From Paramacrobiotus metropolitanus (Eukaryota > Tardigrada > Eutardigrada > Parachela > Macrobiotidae): a stretch of DNA of 64,000 nt. The stretch covers positions 124,001-188,000 of the forward strand of contig NW_026570371.1 of assembly GCF_019649055.1 (NCBI RefSeq). The letters are read 5' to 3'. Both the position numbers and the translations under genes were made by a program. Position 1 is the first letter of the stretch; the number at the start of each line of letters is the position of its first letter. The notes under the pieces are model-generated. The model was given only the letters and a program-made list of their open reading frames with translations. It did no database searches and had not been told where the DNA came from. Shown here one piece after another: positions 24,783 through 36,310 of this stretch.

Positions 24783-25526
24783 TGGATGGATGCACGTCGG
24801 CTATCGATCGCCAAAGAATGATAGATGGATGAATAAATATTGATAAATACATAGATCAGTCGTGGAGAAACATTTGTGGTGGCGGTAAGAAACCCGAGTG
24901 AAAAGTGAGATCAAGAGAGAGTTCGCCTGCAGCGTGATGTGGGGTGCGAACTGTTAAGTAAAGTGCTCGTTAAAACATCACGACTGACGGTGAAGAGCGA
25001 TATAAAGACGCGAGCATAGCGCACGTCGTCAAAACAGATCACGGCTGTCATTCATAAAAAAGGCTAAAGGGTACAGGGAAGTTGCTGTTCCATTAGAGAT
25101 TTTGCTCGCAGTACTTAGCCAACGTGCCGCAGCTAACGGACCGCAGGAAACGTAATCCCTGTAATCTAGCTTGCCTTGTGTCGTTTGTTTTGGCCTTTTT
25201 TGGAGTCATCACAGTTCGCAAATGCCGCAGTATTGTTGTTTTTAGAATCTTGTTTTTTCGTATGTTCTTGTTTTTCCTTTCTTCGAGATTAATTTTTATA
25301 GTAGGCGCCAGGGAGTTAAAATGCATGTGTAACTTTTACTGCAGCCGGAACACTTGTCTTTCATTGCACCGTAATTTTTTGAAGAGCAGTCATTACTCTG
25401 ATTGCGCTTACAGCTTGCGTCTGCTTTTATCACGGATCGGGTTGTTGATGCTAAACTGCAATGGAATAGCCGAAAACTTATCCAGAGTACTTATCCAGCT
25501 TTATTTTTGCAATCACCACTGATACA
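24783..25526. other. Divergent promoter region between GPCR and SMYD
   Basis: This 0.74-kb spacer separates the 5' ends of a minus-strand GPCR and a plus-strand SMYD gene and should contain both promoters. Open frames on both strands at 25093-25522 have no domains or initiation context worth supporting. Confidence 0.5.
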
Positions 25527-28500
25527 ATGTCTGCTGGCCCGTATAGCACAGGAGCCCTGATCTTGCGAAACCATCCGCTGGCATATGTCGTGGAGAATAA
25601 CAGAAGAGCGGAAGTCTGCGAGTACTGCTTCCGATCGTAAGTACCCCAGCTTGCATTTCTGTGGGCAATTCCAGCGACGATTGCATATTATTGTGTTTTG
25701 GCTTATTTTGCAGGGACCTTAAGGTTCTTCGCTGCTCCAAATGCAAACTATCTTCGTATTGCAGTCCGGATTGCCAGGTTTAAGAATTTAACAAGAATTA
25801 AAAATTTTTGAATTAATCATAAAAAATATACTGTAAACAGTAAATACTATAGAAGTATACTGTATTAACGTATACTTATCTGTATCACAGTATCACTAAA
25901 AAATCAAACATTAAAAGAGTAAATCTCGTATAAATTTCTTTTTTATCATAAATTAATTTTAATTTTTGTTATTTAATTTGAGTTAATTTGGTCAAAGTAA
26001 TCGATTATATTTCAAACGGTTTGCTGAATTACTGGGCCAAAATTAATTGCTGATTTTCGCTGAGTAGAAAAAATCATGGAAGGAAAGCCACAAGCACGAA
26101 TGCGATGGATTAAAGCGTACCGAGGGAAAATTATCCAGCTTTATGCAGCTGCTTGCTCAAACCGTGCTGAAATTGAAGGTGAGAATAGATTGGGGACATT
26201 ACGAAGCGAACACTATAAGAACGCGATTTGTCTTTACTGTTAGCTGGGAATCGATGGCGAAGATCCGAAGCGAAATATCACACCTTTCCAGCGTCGATTT
26301 CATGATTTGGCATCGCGTAAGAGGTGTTATCGTGTTACGTATAATTTTATGCCGTCTGAAAACTATAATTAAATTTGCCGGTTCACTGCTCAGAAACAAA
26401 AATTTGGTTTTATCATTTTGTTTTCCTTATTTCCGGAGCATTTTATAGATGTCTGATTTTGTAAGTGAGTTGTTACTGTTGTTGCTGTAGCTACACCGCT
26501 CTACGCCACTGCCACAATTTTAATGACAGTTGAAATTTCCATAAGGCTAAAATGCTCTAATTGTTACGGTATGTATAGCAGTGTGCGGCTTCAACATTTT
26601 ACAATTTTGAAATGTCTTTTACTCTACAGTTGACGTTTTTGCTCATTATCATTTAGTGGGTGAGTGATTACTGTGTTGGTGCTTGAATGTTACCCAAAAT
26701 CTCCGGAAATCATTTTAATAGAGTCGAAATTTTGGGATATTGTACTCGTGCTTCTCGTTGACTGAGATTCATGTCTTCCTGCAGATTGGACGGAAGCAAA
26801 ATGTGATAAAGAAATCGCCGATTACATTACACAAGCAGGGAAAACCCTTGCGGACTACTTTGCAGATCCGGCATTTGAAGAATTTCTTCGGTTTGATTCT
26901 CTTGGCGAGATTTACAGTCGCATTAAGAGCAACGCCTACGCCATACAGGGGCCCATGAATGAGCCTGTCGGACATGGGGTGTTTTTGTCCGCGGCGAAAT
27001 TCGATCACTCTTGCAAACCCAACTCTAGCCAGTCGTACGATGGACCGGATATGATCGTGCGAGCCATTACAGAAATACCAGCTGTTGAAGACGTAGGTGT
27101 TATGGAGACAAATTCATCCAGAAGGATGAAGTGGATTTAAAATGTCGTTGTTACGATTTCTCGGGGTTGTTGCGAGAACAGTGCAAGGGTTGTTGAAAAT
27201 TTTGTTACGACGCTTTTTATTTCAAAATTTTGATACGGAATTGTCAATTTCCACCACGCCATCAAATTACAATGTTACCTATACGCACTGCTTGCGTAAT
27301 GTTATTTTTGCAGTGGTTGTACCGCACTGAAAAATTTTCACTGTTCGGTGAGTTTTTTTTAATCATGTACAAAAGTTTCTGCGAACTTTTTGTTAAGAAA
27401 AACTTTCAACAGATTTATCGTATTTTCCGACATCTCATTTACTGCAAGATAGGCCGATCGTATTCCTCTACAAAAAGTGAAGAGAAGGTAGTGCAGTGGG
27501 ATAGTTAATTCAACACCTCTGATAATCGTGACCGATCTTTATGCAGAAAATTTGCAGATTCTGTATGAAGATGATATAAACTCTCTAAAGGTGTACGTTT
27601 ACTAACTTTTTATTAACTTTTTATCACAATTTTGGTGTTCTTGTTGGATTTAGGTGCGCGTAACGTACACGGCTCTTCATCAACCTGCACGATTGCGGAG
27701 GAAATTCCTCAAGGAGCATTACTTTTTCGACTGTGAATGTGAACGTTGTAACGATGTTTTACACGTAAGGATAGAATCATACTGCTCGCTTCATCAGTAA
27801 CTATCGGAGTACTCTAGATACTTCTACTGTACTGTAAGGCCTCGTCCCGAATTTGAAGCGAATCTGGCTTTGGTATGGTTGCTCAACCGCACGAGGTGGC
27901 TGTATGCAGTGGCCACGCCTACAGATACGGTACGCGAAGCCACTTCGCGAGGTGGAGTTGCTGTATCGCAACAAGATTCGCTTCGAATTCGGGACAAGGC
28001 CTAAGTTACGTTAGCACATCCGTGCACTCACGTAGTTACGTGTTGTACGATTGAAATCGTAGTTTGCTGTCACAGAATTTGGATCTCTTGGAACATTTAG
28101 TTGAGCCTGCCGTGAAAATAAAATCATTGATTTATGACGTTTAAATGTCAAGGGTGTGTTTATAGTTTGCGTTCGCGGAAAAGAAGGGCAAATTATGTAC
28201 TATTATATAAAGAGTTGGTGTTGTTGAGTTTGCTGTAATAATGAATGCGTGTTTTGCTCCCTGTCAGCCAGATGTATTTCTCTGCAAATAGTGTGACCAT
28301 TTCCTAATTCCATGTTATTTTCAGGATGCAATGCTGCAGAGTATCATGTGCCAAAAGAAAACATGCGGCGAGGCCGTGCCCTACCGCAGTCAACCCAGTG
28401 GAGCGGTCAAATGTCCCCACTGTAAATCCAAAGTCGCTGCCAAACCGTTGGCTGATGCGGATCAGTTGATGACCGACGGAGAACTGGTGATCAGTAGAAT

Positions 28501-29367
28501 GGAAGCCCAGATGAGCCGTGGAGAATTCGCATCCGTTGTCCAGCTGGCGGATCCCATTTTGCGGCGCGCAGCCGGTCTGCTGCATCCAAAACATTTTGTG
28601 ATCTGCACGATGTCGTTGCTCTGCTCGTCGGCCTACACTTCACTGGGTATGTACTGTTACTACGTAGCATCTTTTGGATGCAACTGAAACCGACAAATTA
28701 TTCAGTTAGCGGAGATCATACAAAGATCTGATTAAAAATGATAATGCGATTGTTGTGTAAGTAATTTTTATAGGGTGACTTTTCTTATCGGTGTATGAGC
28801 GTTGTAGTGAAATGGCTTCAGTGGTTGTCTGTTCTGCCTATTAGTGGCTCGTGCTTGATATTATACTTCTGTAGATATTTCGGATAAATTGGTGATTTTT
28901 CTTCGATAGTCAGTGACTCAGTATTTTTGCTTTTTTTGATAAATAAGATTGACGACTATGATATTAGACTTTGCACATGTAGCCTGCATTTATTGGCGTT
29001 ATTCGATTTACACCGCGACGTCAATTTAGTTGTTTTTGTAGGTGATTTTAATATGGCATTTACGTTCAGTCAGAACGCTCTGGAAGGTACGACTTTCGCT
29101 TATCCCGAGAAGCACATTGCCGTCGGATCGCATTTACTGCAGTTGATCCGTGTCGGACTACAGACCAACATCCGGGCTAAATCTCTGTATGATGATCTGG
29201 AATTATTGGGACGGAATGCCCTGAGCATAACGCGTATTGCAGCCGGTGGAGATTCAGCAGTGCATAAGAAAGCCATTGAATTGTACGAAGCTGTGATGGC
29301 GGAAGGACGAGCGATGCAGCATCTGGGTGGTGGATGTGATGGCTGTGGGAATCACCACCATCATTAG
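25527..29367 (+). CDS. SMYD-family protein lysine methyltransferase (SET-MYND)
   Basis: Nine exons join in phase: 25527-25636, 25714-25777, 26068-26178, 26244-26316, 26785-27096, 27547-27590, 27654-27764, 28325-28646 and 29042-29367, giving about 490 residues. The MYND zinc finger begins VCEYCF, continues RCSKCKLSSYCSPDCQ and ends WKESHKHEC, inserted in a split SET domain as in all SMYD proteins. The SET core has GHGVFLSAAKFDHSCKPNSS, where DHSC replaces the common NHSC, and ENLQILYED aligns with the catalytic-tyrosine block GEELxISYxD. The post-SET cysteines are FDCECERC followed by a CxxxxC pair. A helical TPR-like C-terminal region follows. The protein ends GCGNHHHH, a natural metal-binding-looking tail. 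The exon 5-6 junction near 27096 is the least certain. Likely substrates are histone H3 or cytoplasmic proteins. Confidence 0.88.
27838..28001. mobile_element. 164-bp MITE in SMYD intron 7
   Basis: The ends are inverted repeats of about 28 bp starting GGCCTCGTCCCGAATTTGAA (27838-27865 and, reversed, 27974-28001) with a few mismatches. TAA flanks both sides (27835-27837 and 28002-28004), fitting a PIF/Harbinger-type 3-bp target duplication. It has no coding capacity. Its ends differ from those of the full-length Harbinger element at 15050, so a different autonomous relative must have mobilised it. Confidence 0.8.
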
Positions 29368-30185
29368 AATGTTAACTTGTCTGAGTATTTTTGGCAGTTG
29401 TTGTGGTGCTTGTGTGTTTTTATTGATTGATAATTTGGTTAATGAATTTTTTGATTTAGTTCACTTTGTAGTTTGTAACTTTGTACCATGTTGTCTTTAC
29501 TGATTGTAAATGGTTTTAACTTTTACCAGCACAGAGCATAAATTATTATATTAAATTAAAGATAAAATAATTGTTGTTAGGGAGGCAGTGTGTGGTAACT
29601 TGCGATAAAGCGATACTTATAAAGAAAATCGGAATTGTGGAAAATTCTTAGTTATTGAATATTATCTGGAAAAAAGCTACCAATATAGTAGCATACGCCA
29701 ATTACGGTCAATTTCATACACGATGAAATTCGAACAAATGGACGACCCAAAACATCTTTCGCCGATTTTGCAACCCACGTACTACGATACATGTCCCACC
29801 GTTAATTATCACTCGTACTGACTGAAGAACTTCGCTTCTTTTTTAAACCAGTGAATCGCGTCAGGCTGTCAGCTATCGCAATTTCGGAATTACTAACAAT
29901 ATGTTTTCAATAAAAAAAAGGACGACTAAAAAACACAATTGACATTCTTTAAAACTTCATTTCCCGACTAAACTGGGAGGTATTAATACAAGAGCTACCG
30001 AAAACAGAAACGATGTTTTCAACATTTTGCAAAATACAGCAAAAAAGCAAAAAAACTACCCGATACTGCAATCGGCAAAAACACAAACAATTGGTGCCTG
30101 GCACTGCCTGCACTACATCCACGTTAAGTGCGTCCATACTGTGCACAGAAACGCCGAACAAAAAATTCCCAAACAGCGTCGTCCA
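29368..30185. other. Intergenic, convergent 3' flanks
   Basis: Spacer between the SMYD stop and the TAF12 stop, where the two genes converge. AT-rich, with an ATTAAA at about 29553 that could serve as the SMYD polyadenylation signal. No other gene seen. Confidence 0.5.
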
Positions 30186-30752
30186 TTAAAACTTCTTGAG
30201 ATGCTTTTTAATTATCGCCTGCCGATTTTTATGGGCTTCCGTCTCCGGAATTTTCCGTTTGGCTTTCACCGGATCCGCTCCAAACCCGGGAATGAAGATA
30301 TTCCAGTTGTGCTCCAGATAGAAGCGCACATCCTGCACCTCCAGGACTTTACTCTTTCGCGCCTGCGCCAGTCGCGCCGACATCCCGGCCAACTCATCCA
30401 CCAGCTCCCCGGCGTACTGCTGCAGGAACTCCTGTACGTCGGGGTCCAGTTTGAGATGCGGGTCGACGGTGTGGGCGATCTGTTCGATCTTCTCCTTGGA
30501 GAGCAGGGGCAGGGATTCGCTCCGCTCGCCTTTGCTGCTGCTGGAGGAGGATGCAGCGCTGGCAGCAGCGGCGGCCTTGCGACTGGAGGGTGGTGGGGCG
30601 GAAGGCGGTGGGGGTGTCGGTTGGGGAGGCGGGGGAGTGGGGGTGGGGGCACTGGTGGGGGCCGAAGGAGGAGAGGAGAGGGGGGCGCTGGGGGTGGGAG
30701 AAGAGGGCGGAAGACCTGCGAAGTGAATCATACACTTCATAATTATTTTCAT
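30186..30752 (-). CDS. TAF12: TFIID subunit 12 (TAF12), histone-fold protein
   Basis: The frame gives up to 188 residues. The C-terminal half is an H2B-like histone fold beginning LLSKEKIEQIAHTVDP, continuing LQQYAGELVDELAGMSARLA and SKVLEVQDVRFYLEHNWN, then the diagnostic IPGFG and a basic tail with TEAHKNRQ. This matches TAF12, which pairs with TAF4 in TFIID and with ADA1 in SAGA. The N-terminal half is low-complexity Pro/Ser/Ala, as in other TAF12 proteins. The start is uncertain: ATG at 30752 opens the frame, but CTTCGCAG at about 30724-30717 is a fair splice acceptor, so the Pro-rich segment may be preceded by another exon. No intron is needed within the histone fold. Confidence 0.88.
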   Translation of the reverse strand: MKIIMKCMIHFAGLPPSSPTPSAPLSSPPSAPTSAPTPTPPPPQPTPPPPSAPPPSSRKAAAAASAASSSSSSKGERSESLPLLSKEKIEQIAHTVDPHLKLDPDVQEFLQQYAGELVDELAGMSARLAQARKSKVLEVQDVRFYLEHNWNIFIPGFGADPVKAKRKIPETEAHKNRQAIIKKHLKKF

Positions 30753-30854
30753 AATATTACTAAACTAGTAGTAATATTATGTTATTTTTTAATTTATATA
30801 TTTTATTTAGTTTTCTTTATCAGACTTTATTTGTATTTATTTACAATATTTTTA

Positions 30855-31301
30855 TTACATTTGATTTATTTCCATGTAACAATCGACGGATTTGCTGCCC
30901 ACATGCGGATGCCACACATTCACAAAGTGAAAAGGCTCCCAATCAATTTTACCAATAAGTTCTGCAGATTTCGAAAGCTCGTTCATCCCGGCGAAAATCA
31001 CACTGACTGTTCGTACACGCCATTAAAGAAAACATTTCCACTTGTGATTTTAGTTCTTATAACGAAACATGTTAGTCCGACGATTCGCAGCTAAAAAGCT
31101 GTTCACATATCCAAGGTAAAATATAAGTTATAAAACTCAGAAGTAACTCTACATCAACCGTTTCTGGAAAGTTTGAAGTCTGATAGAGTCATATAGACTG
31201 CTACAACCGTACATAACATACAGACTACAGTATGCTGTACCTGAATGGGTTTTCACATCAGCTCCTTTATTCCACGGAGGATATCCAGGAAGCTCATCCA
31301 T
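30855..31301 (-). CDS. Possible small two-exon gene, unrecognised
   Basis: Minus-strand blocks 31301-31241 (starts MDELPGYPPWNKGADV) and 31006-30855 (contains FAGMNELSKSAELIGKIDW and ends MEINQM) join in phase 1 across a GTACAG...AACAG intron, for about 70 residues. The stop is followed at once by AATAAA, a plausible polyadenylation signal. The frame stays open upstream of 31301, and a signal-peptide-like frame starting MKSHAVVILVLVSLLFG lies at about 31491-31440, so a longer secreted protein is likely. I could not connect the two parts. No family recognised; the LIGKI...PFHF section loosely recalls ML/NPC2 lipid-binding domains, which is weak. Confidence 0.35.
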
Positions 31302-32456
31302 TTCAGCAATTAACAGTGCCACCAATAAAGGTACGGGTTCCTTATTATAGCCAAAGCATTCAAATATCGAAGGGATACGTCAAGACGATATCCACGGATT
31401 TGTCGTCAACCACAAACCTTAAAAACGCTGAGAAAAACCGAACAACAAGCTGACAAGCACCAAAATAACGACAGCGTGAGATTTCATCATTTCAGAGAGA
31501 AGGATTGAAGTCCAAGGTGTTCAAGGTAATAAGGACTTCCGATGTCTCATAAAAGTAGAGGGGCGTAGTGAGCATCGCAGTGAGATTGATTGAGAACTGA
31601 AAGAAAAATAGTCAAAAAGTCAAAACTACGAGTACATGCTTTATAAAATTCAGGCAAAAATAAGCTGCAAAAAGTAGTACTTAAATTTTTTGCCTGTCGT
31701 AGCAGCAGCACCGCGCTCCCCTCGCGTTGCAGCCGCATTAGCAAACAGCAGCGTGTTGGCCGCTGGCCAGTGGCCAGTGTGTGGAAAATACAAACGTGTA
31801 TGTATTGTAATTAAGTTCACTTTTTTTGATTTCCCGCTTTAATATGAATTTCCCGGTAAATTAATACAGCGGTACAAAAACATTTACTTAATTACTGAAT
31901 TTGCTTTACGGCTTCCGCTTCTGCAACTGCAATGACTGCATAGGTATATGCCCGAGTACTCAAGGTTTTATTTCGGACCTGGCCAAACGTACATATTCGG
32001 GAGCAGACTGGAGAAATCCGTGCGAAACAGTTTTTATTGCAGCGTTGCAGTTTAGAAATTCAGCGGGGCAATGCTGCCTGTGTTCTTGGTACAGTTGAGT
32101 ATAGTCGCTCCCTTGATGAACTGTTTTTGGTTTTCTAGATGATGTGCATTTAACATACTTGTCTAAGTGTGGACAGTATGTAGCAGAGCGTATTTTTCAA
32201 TTTATGTATATTTGTCGAAATTCTTTGCACGAGTGATATATATGGGGAACGATACTTCTATACATACGTCATACAAAATTAATGCCCCTATATAAGTTTA
32301 CGCGAATAATTGAAGATGCATTTTTGCATGTAACGGTCAGTTTATTACGTACATAAAAGGTATATGACCACTATATGTGCAGTATACAATACAGTAACAA
32401 GTACTCGTACAACCAACACACGTAATAATTTTATGACATCAGTTTTCGGTTAATTA
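31302..32456. other. Intergenic, no gene seen
   Basis: Apart from the possible signal-peptide exon near 31490 (minus), nothing interpretable. A TACTCGTAC motif lies at 32402-32410, 46 bases outside the foldback element that follows. Confidence 0.45.
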
Positions 32457-33014
32457 CTGTAGCCGCTAGATGAAGTGGCTCCACTTTTAGATCCGGCCGC
32501 TGCCTGGCCCTGGCCGGGCACTGAGCACGAGACGTTCTCCCACCGGGAGGCGCGCACTTTGTTTTTTAATATTAGTACTATTTTATCAATCAAACTCGTC
32601 TCGCAGATAATCATATCATCACTTTCTAAATGCTAATTCTCGTTTCAAGATAATTTTTGTTCAAAAATATTCTCCTTCCCTTCGTGAGAGCTCTGATTAT
32701 CATAAAGTATGGCCAGAATGCCCATTCAGATGGAATATCACACCCCCTGCCAGGGGCACCCCCAAAAACCACAACAAACCTGATTTATAAACATCAGAGC
32801 TCTGGCATTATGCTCTTACTATAATTATCGTACGTCCCTAACAAATGCAGTAATAAGAGAAAGCAAAAGAAAAGTAAAACATGTAGAATGTCGGTAGCGT
32901 CAGAGTGAAAATGTTTGGAATCAGAAATAATTCTGCACAAGCAAAGTGTGTATATTAAGCTTGCATTTTCCCGTATACCAGACTCTGTGGAGCCACTTCA
33001 TCTAGCGGCTACAG
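32457..33014. mobile_element. Foldback DNA element, 558 bp, perfect terminal inverted repeats
   Basis: CTGTAGCCGCTAGATGAAGT at the left end (32457 on) and its exact complement at the right end are part of a 28-bp perfect inverted repeat (32457-32484 and 32987-33014). Counting the ATTA/TAAT flanks, the identity reaches 32 bp. TA borders both ends, suggesting a Tc1/mariner-type TA target. The interior has no open frame of note, so it is a non-autonomous (MITE-like) copy; identical ends imply recent movement. It lies about 0.9 kb upstream of the first P4H gene. Confidence 0.82.
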
Positions 33015-33931
33015 TAATGTTTCGGGTTACAAGGACTTCGCTCTCTTTTTGAATTTGCACACAATTTTTGAATTTCATGTGTAGCGGAATATGTAGTGCG
33101 AAAAGTGCACTGCTCAAGATACTCTGTGTAACGTTACGCACTGGAAGCATTGGTTAAATTTTAACAATGTAAGTTGCTGTACTCGTACCTGCACAAAGCT
33201 TGTAGGAGAAAATTAGTATTAATTTGTATCATTTGCATCATTATGAAGCAGTGATCGACGCCTCAGGTAGTAAACAGCCAGTGCCGGCACAATGGGATCC
33301 AAGCAGAGATTGCCCCAATCCACCGAGACCGCGGCGTGCACTCCAGCGTTTTACTCACAAACATACTCGTATTAAAACGTAAATTCATCAAGATTTTCAC
33401 GGGATAAAATTGCGCTTGCATCCAGATGCAAACAGCAAGCTGTAACCCTAACTAAACGCGTCATTACACATATTCGCATATGCCTTCTGTACAGATACAT
33501 GTATATAAGTGCGACATAAATAAAAAACGGCATCGGTGGACGGTGATCAATAATCAGATGTTATGTTCTCGTTTACCTGTTGCAGTCATAAGTTTTGGCC
33601 GATGGTTTCTTTTACAATTTGCACCTTCCTTCCGGCAAAAGCATTAGTTTGCAGGTGATTGCATGACGTTCGTCGAGCAGCTATGCGCGGCATACTCGCA
33701 CAACACTGCTCACTTGTTCATGCACCAATAATTTGGCAAATATAGTTTCTTGCAAATATATTTATCCATAGTTTTCAAGAACCCTGCTCACGCATTGCAA
33801 ATATTGCCGTATACCAAATCATCCTGATCTTATGTTAACTTTCATATAAAGGATTGTACTGAGAATTTCTGAGGCTGTGGACAGCTTGCATTTGCGCTTT
33901 TTCGCCGATTTATTTTGCCACATTTAGCTTA
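33015..33931. other. Upstream flank of P4H-A
   Basis: Contains a TACTCGTAC motif at 33180-33188 and the expected promoter of P4H-A. No coding frame seen. Confidence 0.5.
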
Positions 33932-36310
33932 ATGCGGCGCTTAAAGATTTTTTACGGTGTTTTAATAATTTTTTCTGCTTTTGATTTGCATTATGTTACA
34001 GCCGAGGTATTTGCTTCTATGGCGGATGTCGAAACGCTCATCAACACTGAGAAATTAGTCTTGGGCACGCTGCAGAATCTTCTGCAGCAGGAGCGCCAAA
34101 AGTTAGCCGAAGCTCTGCGGTACGAATTACTTTAAACAGTTTAAAGTATGCACTGTAAAATTTTACCATGAATAACTATTATCAATATCCTCTAAATGTA
34201 TGACAAAAATTAATTACGGCTACAGCAATGTCGAGTGACATGCGCGCGCGTTGATGAAATTCGAAAAACAAACGCTTTAAAAGTATTAAGATCCTTCTAA
34301 ATCAGAATTACGAAGCTGCCCAGCTAGTTAAAAATTACGTGGTCCATCCATTACGCATTCTACGCAAGAAAGTTTTCGTTGCAGCTACACAAAACAGATT
34401 CGAAATGGAACGTCAAATGGCAGTGCTACAGCTATCGCAAGCGATGAACTTGAAAATCCCGTCAAAATGTTTCAGACACTGAAACAGCACTCTTCAGATT
34501 TCAGTAACGTCATAGATTCCGCTTCCGCTGACACCTTCACTGGTACGTTTTAAATCAGTATTTAAATTCCCGAGCATTTCTGCATATTTAATATTCCTGA
34601 TAATTAAGCCAATGAATAATTCTGTTATATATCAGCTCACCGTGAACGGGTATATCACAAAACGTTTTACAGAAAATGTGACTGTTTTCGAAAAAATTGA
34701 AATTTGTTAAATGTACGGTAGACCGCAATCGTTCCATCCAAAAGTTGCGCATGTCTCGAGCCTTTCCGGATAAAGAGGACATCGAAGGAAATGCTGACGC
34801 CTTTGCCCGACTGCAGTTAACATACCGCATCCACCCCCAGGATATCGCCCGGGGCCGCATTCCCGGCACCCGTCCAACAATGCCCTTTACATCGCGCGAA
34901 GCCTTCATTATCGGACACAACCAAGCGGGAAACAAATACTTCAACTCGGCTGCAGCGTGGTTGCAAGTAGCACTGGAGATCTACCATGAAGAGGTGGAGA
35001 AAACCGGCGATCTTCCGGAAATCCTAGATTGGCTACAGTACGCCATCTATCAAGACACTGGAAACGCGGTACGAGCGTTGGAAATAACGCGACAAGTACA
35101 GGAACTCGATCCGACGTACCCCAGTCTGCAGACCAATATCAATTTCTATGAAGAAGCGATTCCGAAGCTGACGGATGAGGAACTGGCAGTATTCCGCAAT
35201 GCACCCGATGCAACGGAAGCGTTCGATACCAACTCGCTGGATTACGTGAATGAGACGAATGCAGCATACGAGGCGTTGTGTCGTGGTGAAGAACGCTTGG
35301 TGCGCAATTCAAATCTTTGAGGCTATAATTGCGACGTATGTCAAAAGGTCTCTTTGTTACAGACTCCCGCCCAGACTCGGGAACTAAAATGTTACTACGA
35401 GACTCACGGAAATCCATATTTGTTAATTCAACCTGTCAAGGTGGAAATGTTGAGCAAAGATCCGGAAATATTCGTCCTCCACAATGTTATTTTTGATTCC
35501 CAAGCTGACCGCATTCGCAAAGTGGGCTATGATCACTTGATGCGGGGCCGTGTTATGGACGGAAAAGAGGCCAGAGGAAGTGTCTCCAAAGTCAGGATAG
35601 CAAAAATGTTAGTGCATTGATATATTCTATACTAAACGATTTTCAATCAGTACTTTCTCAAGACCAGTGCTAAACACGCACTAATTCAACTGCAGTCAAA
35701 AACTTACCAGTAAACACATTAAAGCTCAACCAGCTTTTGGCTGGCAAATTTATTGTTAGGACTAGCGGCAGTATTATACTTTACTTTCAGAGCGTTTCTG
35801 ACGGAAGCGGTCGATCCGGTAATTGCTGAGGTTAACCGTTACATCGGTCATGCTACCAATCTGGATATCAACATAGCGGAAGATTTGCAGATCAATAACT
35901 ATGGCATTGGGGGTCATTATTCCGTGCATTACGATTTCTTTACCAATTTGCATGATTTATCAACAACCAACGGACCGGTGGTCAACTTCACCAATTGGGG
36001 CGACCGCATTGCGACTTTCCTAGCTTACATGACCGATGTGGAGGCCGGGGGCGCCACCGTCTTCCCCCGGATAAACTTGACCTTGTTTCCAGAAAAGGGT
36101 TCCGCAGCGTTTTGGTACAACAAGTTTAAGGACGGTCAACCGGACCCGCGGACACTGCATGCCGGGTGCCCGGTGTTATCCGGCATCAAATGGGTATCTA
36201 ACAAGTGGATCAGGGAGCACGGTCAAGACCGGCAACGACCGTGTGGACTGGCGCCTGACGGGTTTGAAGATTTAATTGGTGTTTTGGATGGATATGGCGA
36301 TGGTTATTAG
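33932..36310 (+). CDS. Prolyl 4-hydroxylase subunit alpha, copy A of the array
   Basis: Five exons join in phases 2,1,0,2: 33932-34119, 34385-34542, 34722-35299, 35363-35607 and 35791-36310, giving 562 residues. Residues 1-24 form an ER signal peptide. The N-terminal dimerisation region starts EVFASMADVETLINTEKL. The peptide-substrate-binding TPR domain includes FNSAAAWLQVALEIYHEE. The catalytic 2-oxoglutarate/Fe(II) dioxygenase domain is in exon 5: iron ligands His436 and Asp438 (HYSVHYDF), His513 (TLHAGCP) and the 2-oxoglutarate-binding Lys523 (GIKW), with the 10-residue His-Lys spacing seen in C-P4H. The enzyme would convert Xaa-Pro-Gly proline to 4-hydroxyproline in the ER in complex with protein disulfide isomerase. 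No defect is seen. Start chosen by signal peptide and agreement with copy B. Confidence 0.93.

Noticed and set aside
30027-31094. 355-residue plus-strand open frame
   Set aside because: It is the antisense shadow of TAF12 and its flanks; the Gly/Arg/Trp-rich middle is the reverse of the Pro/Ser-rich TAF12 N-terminus.
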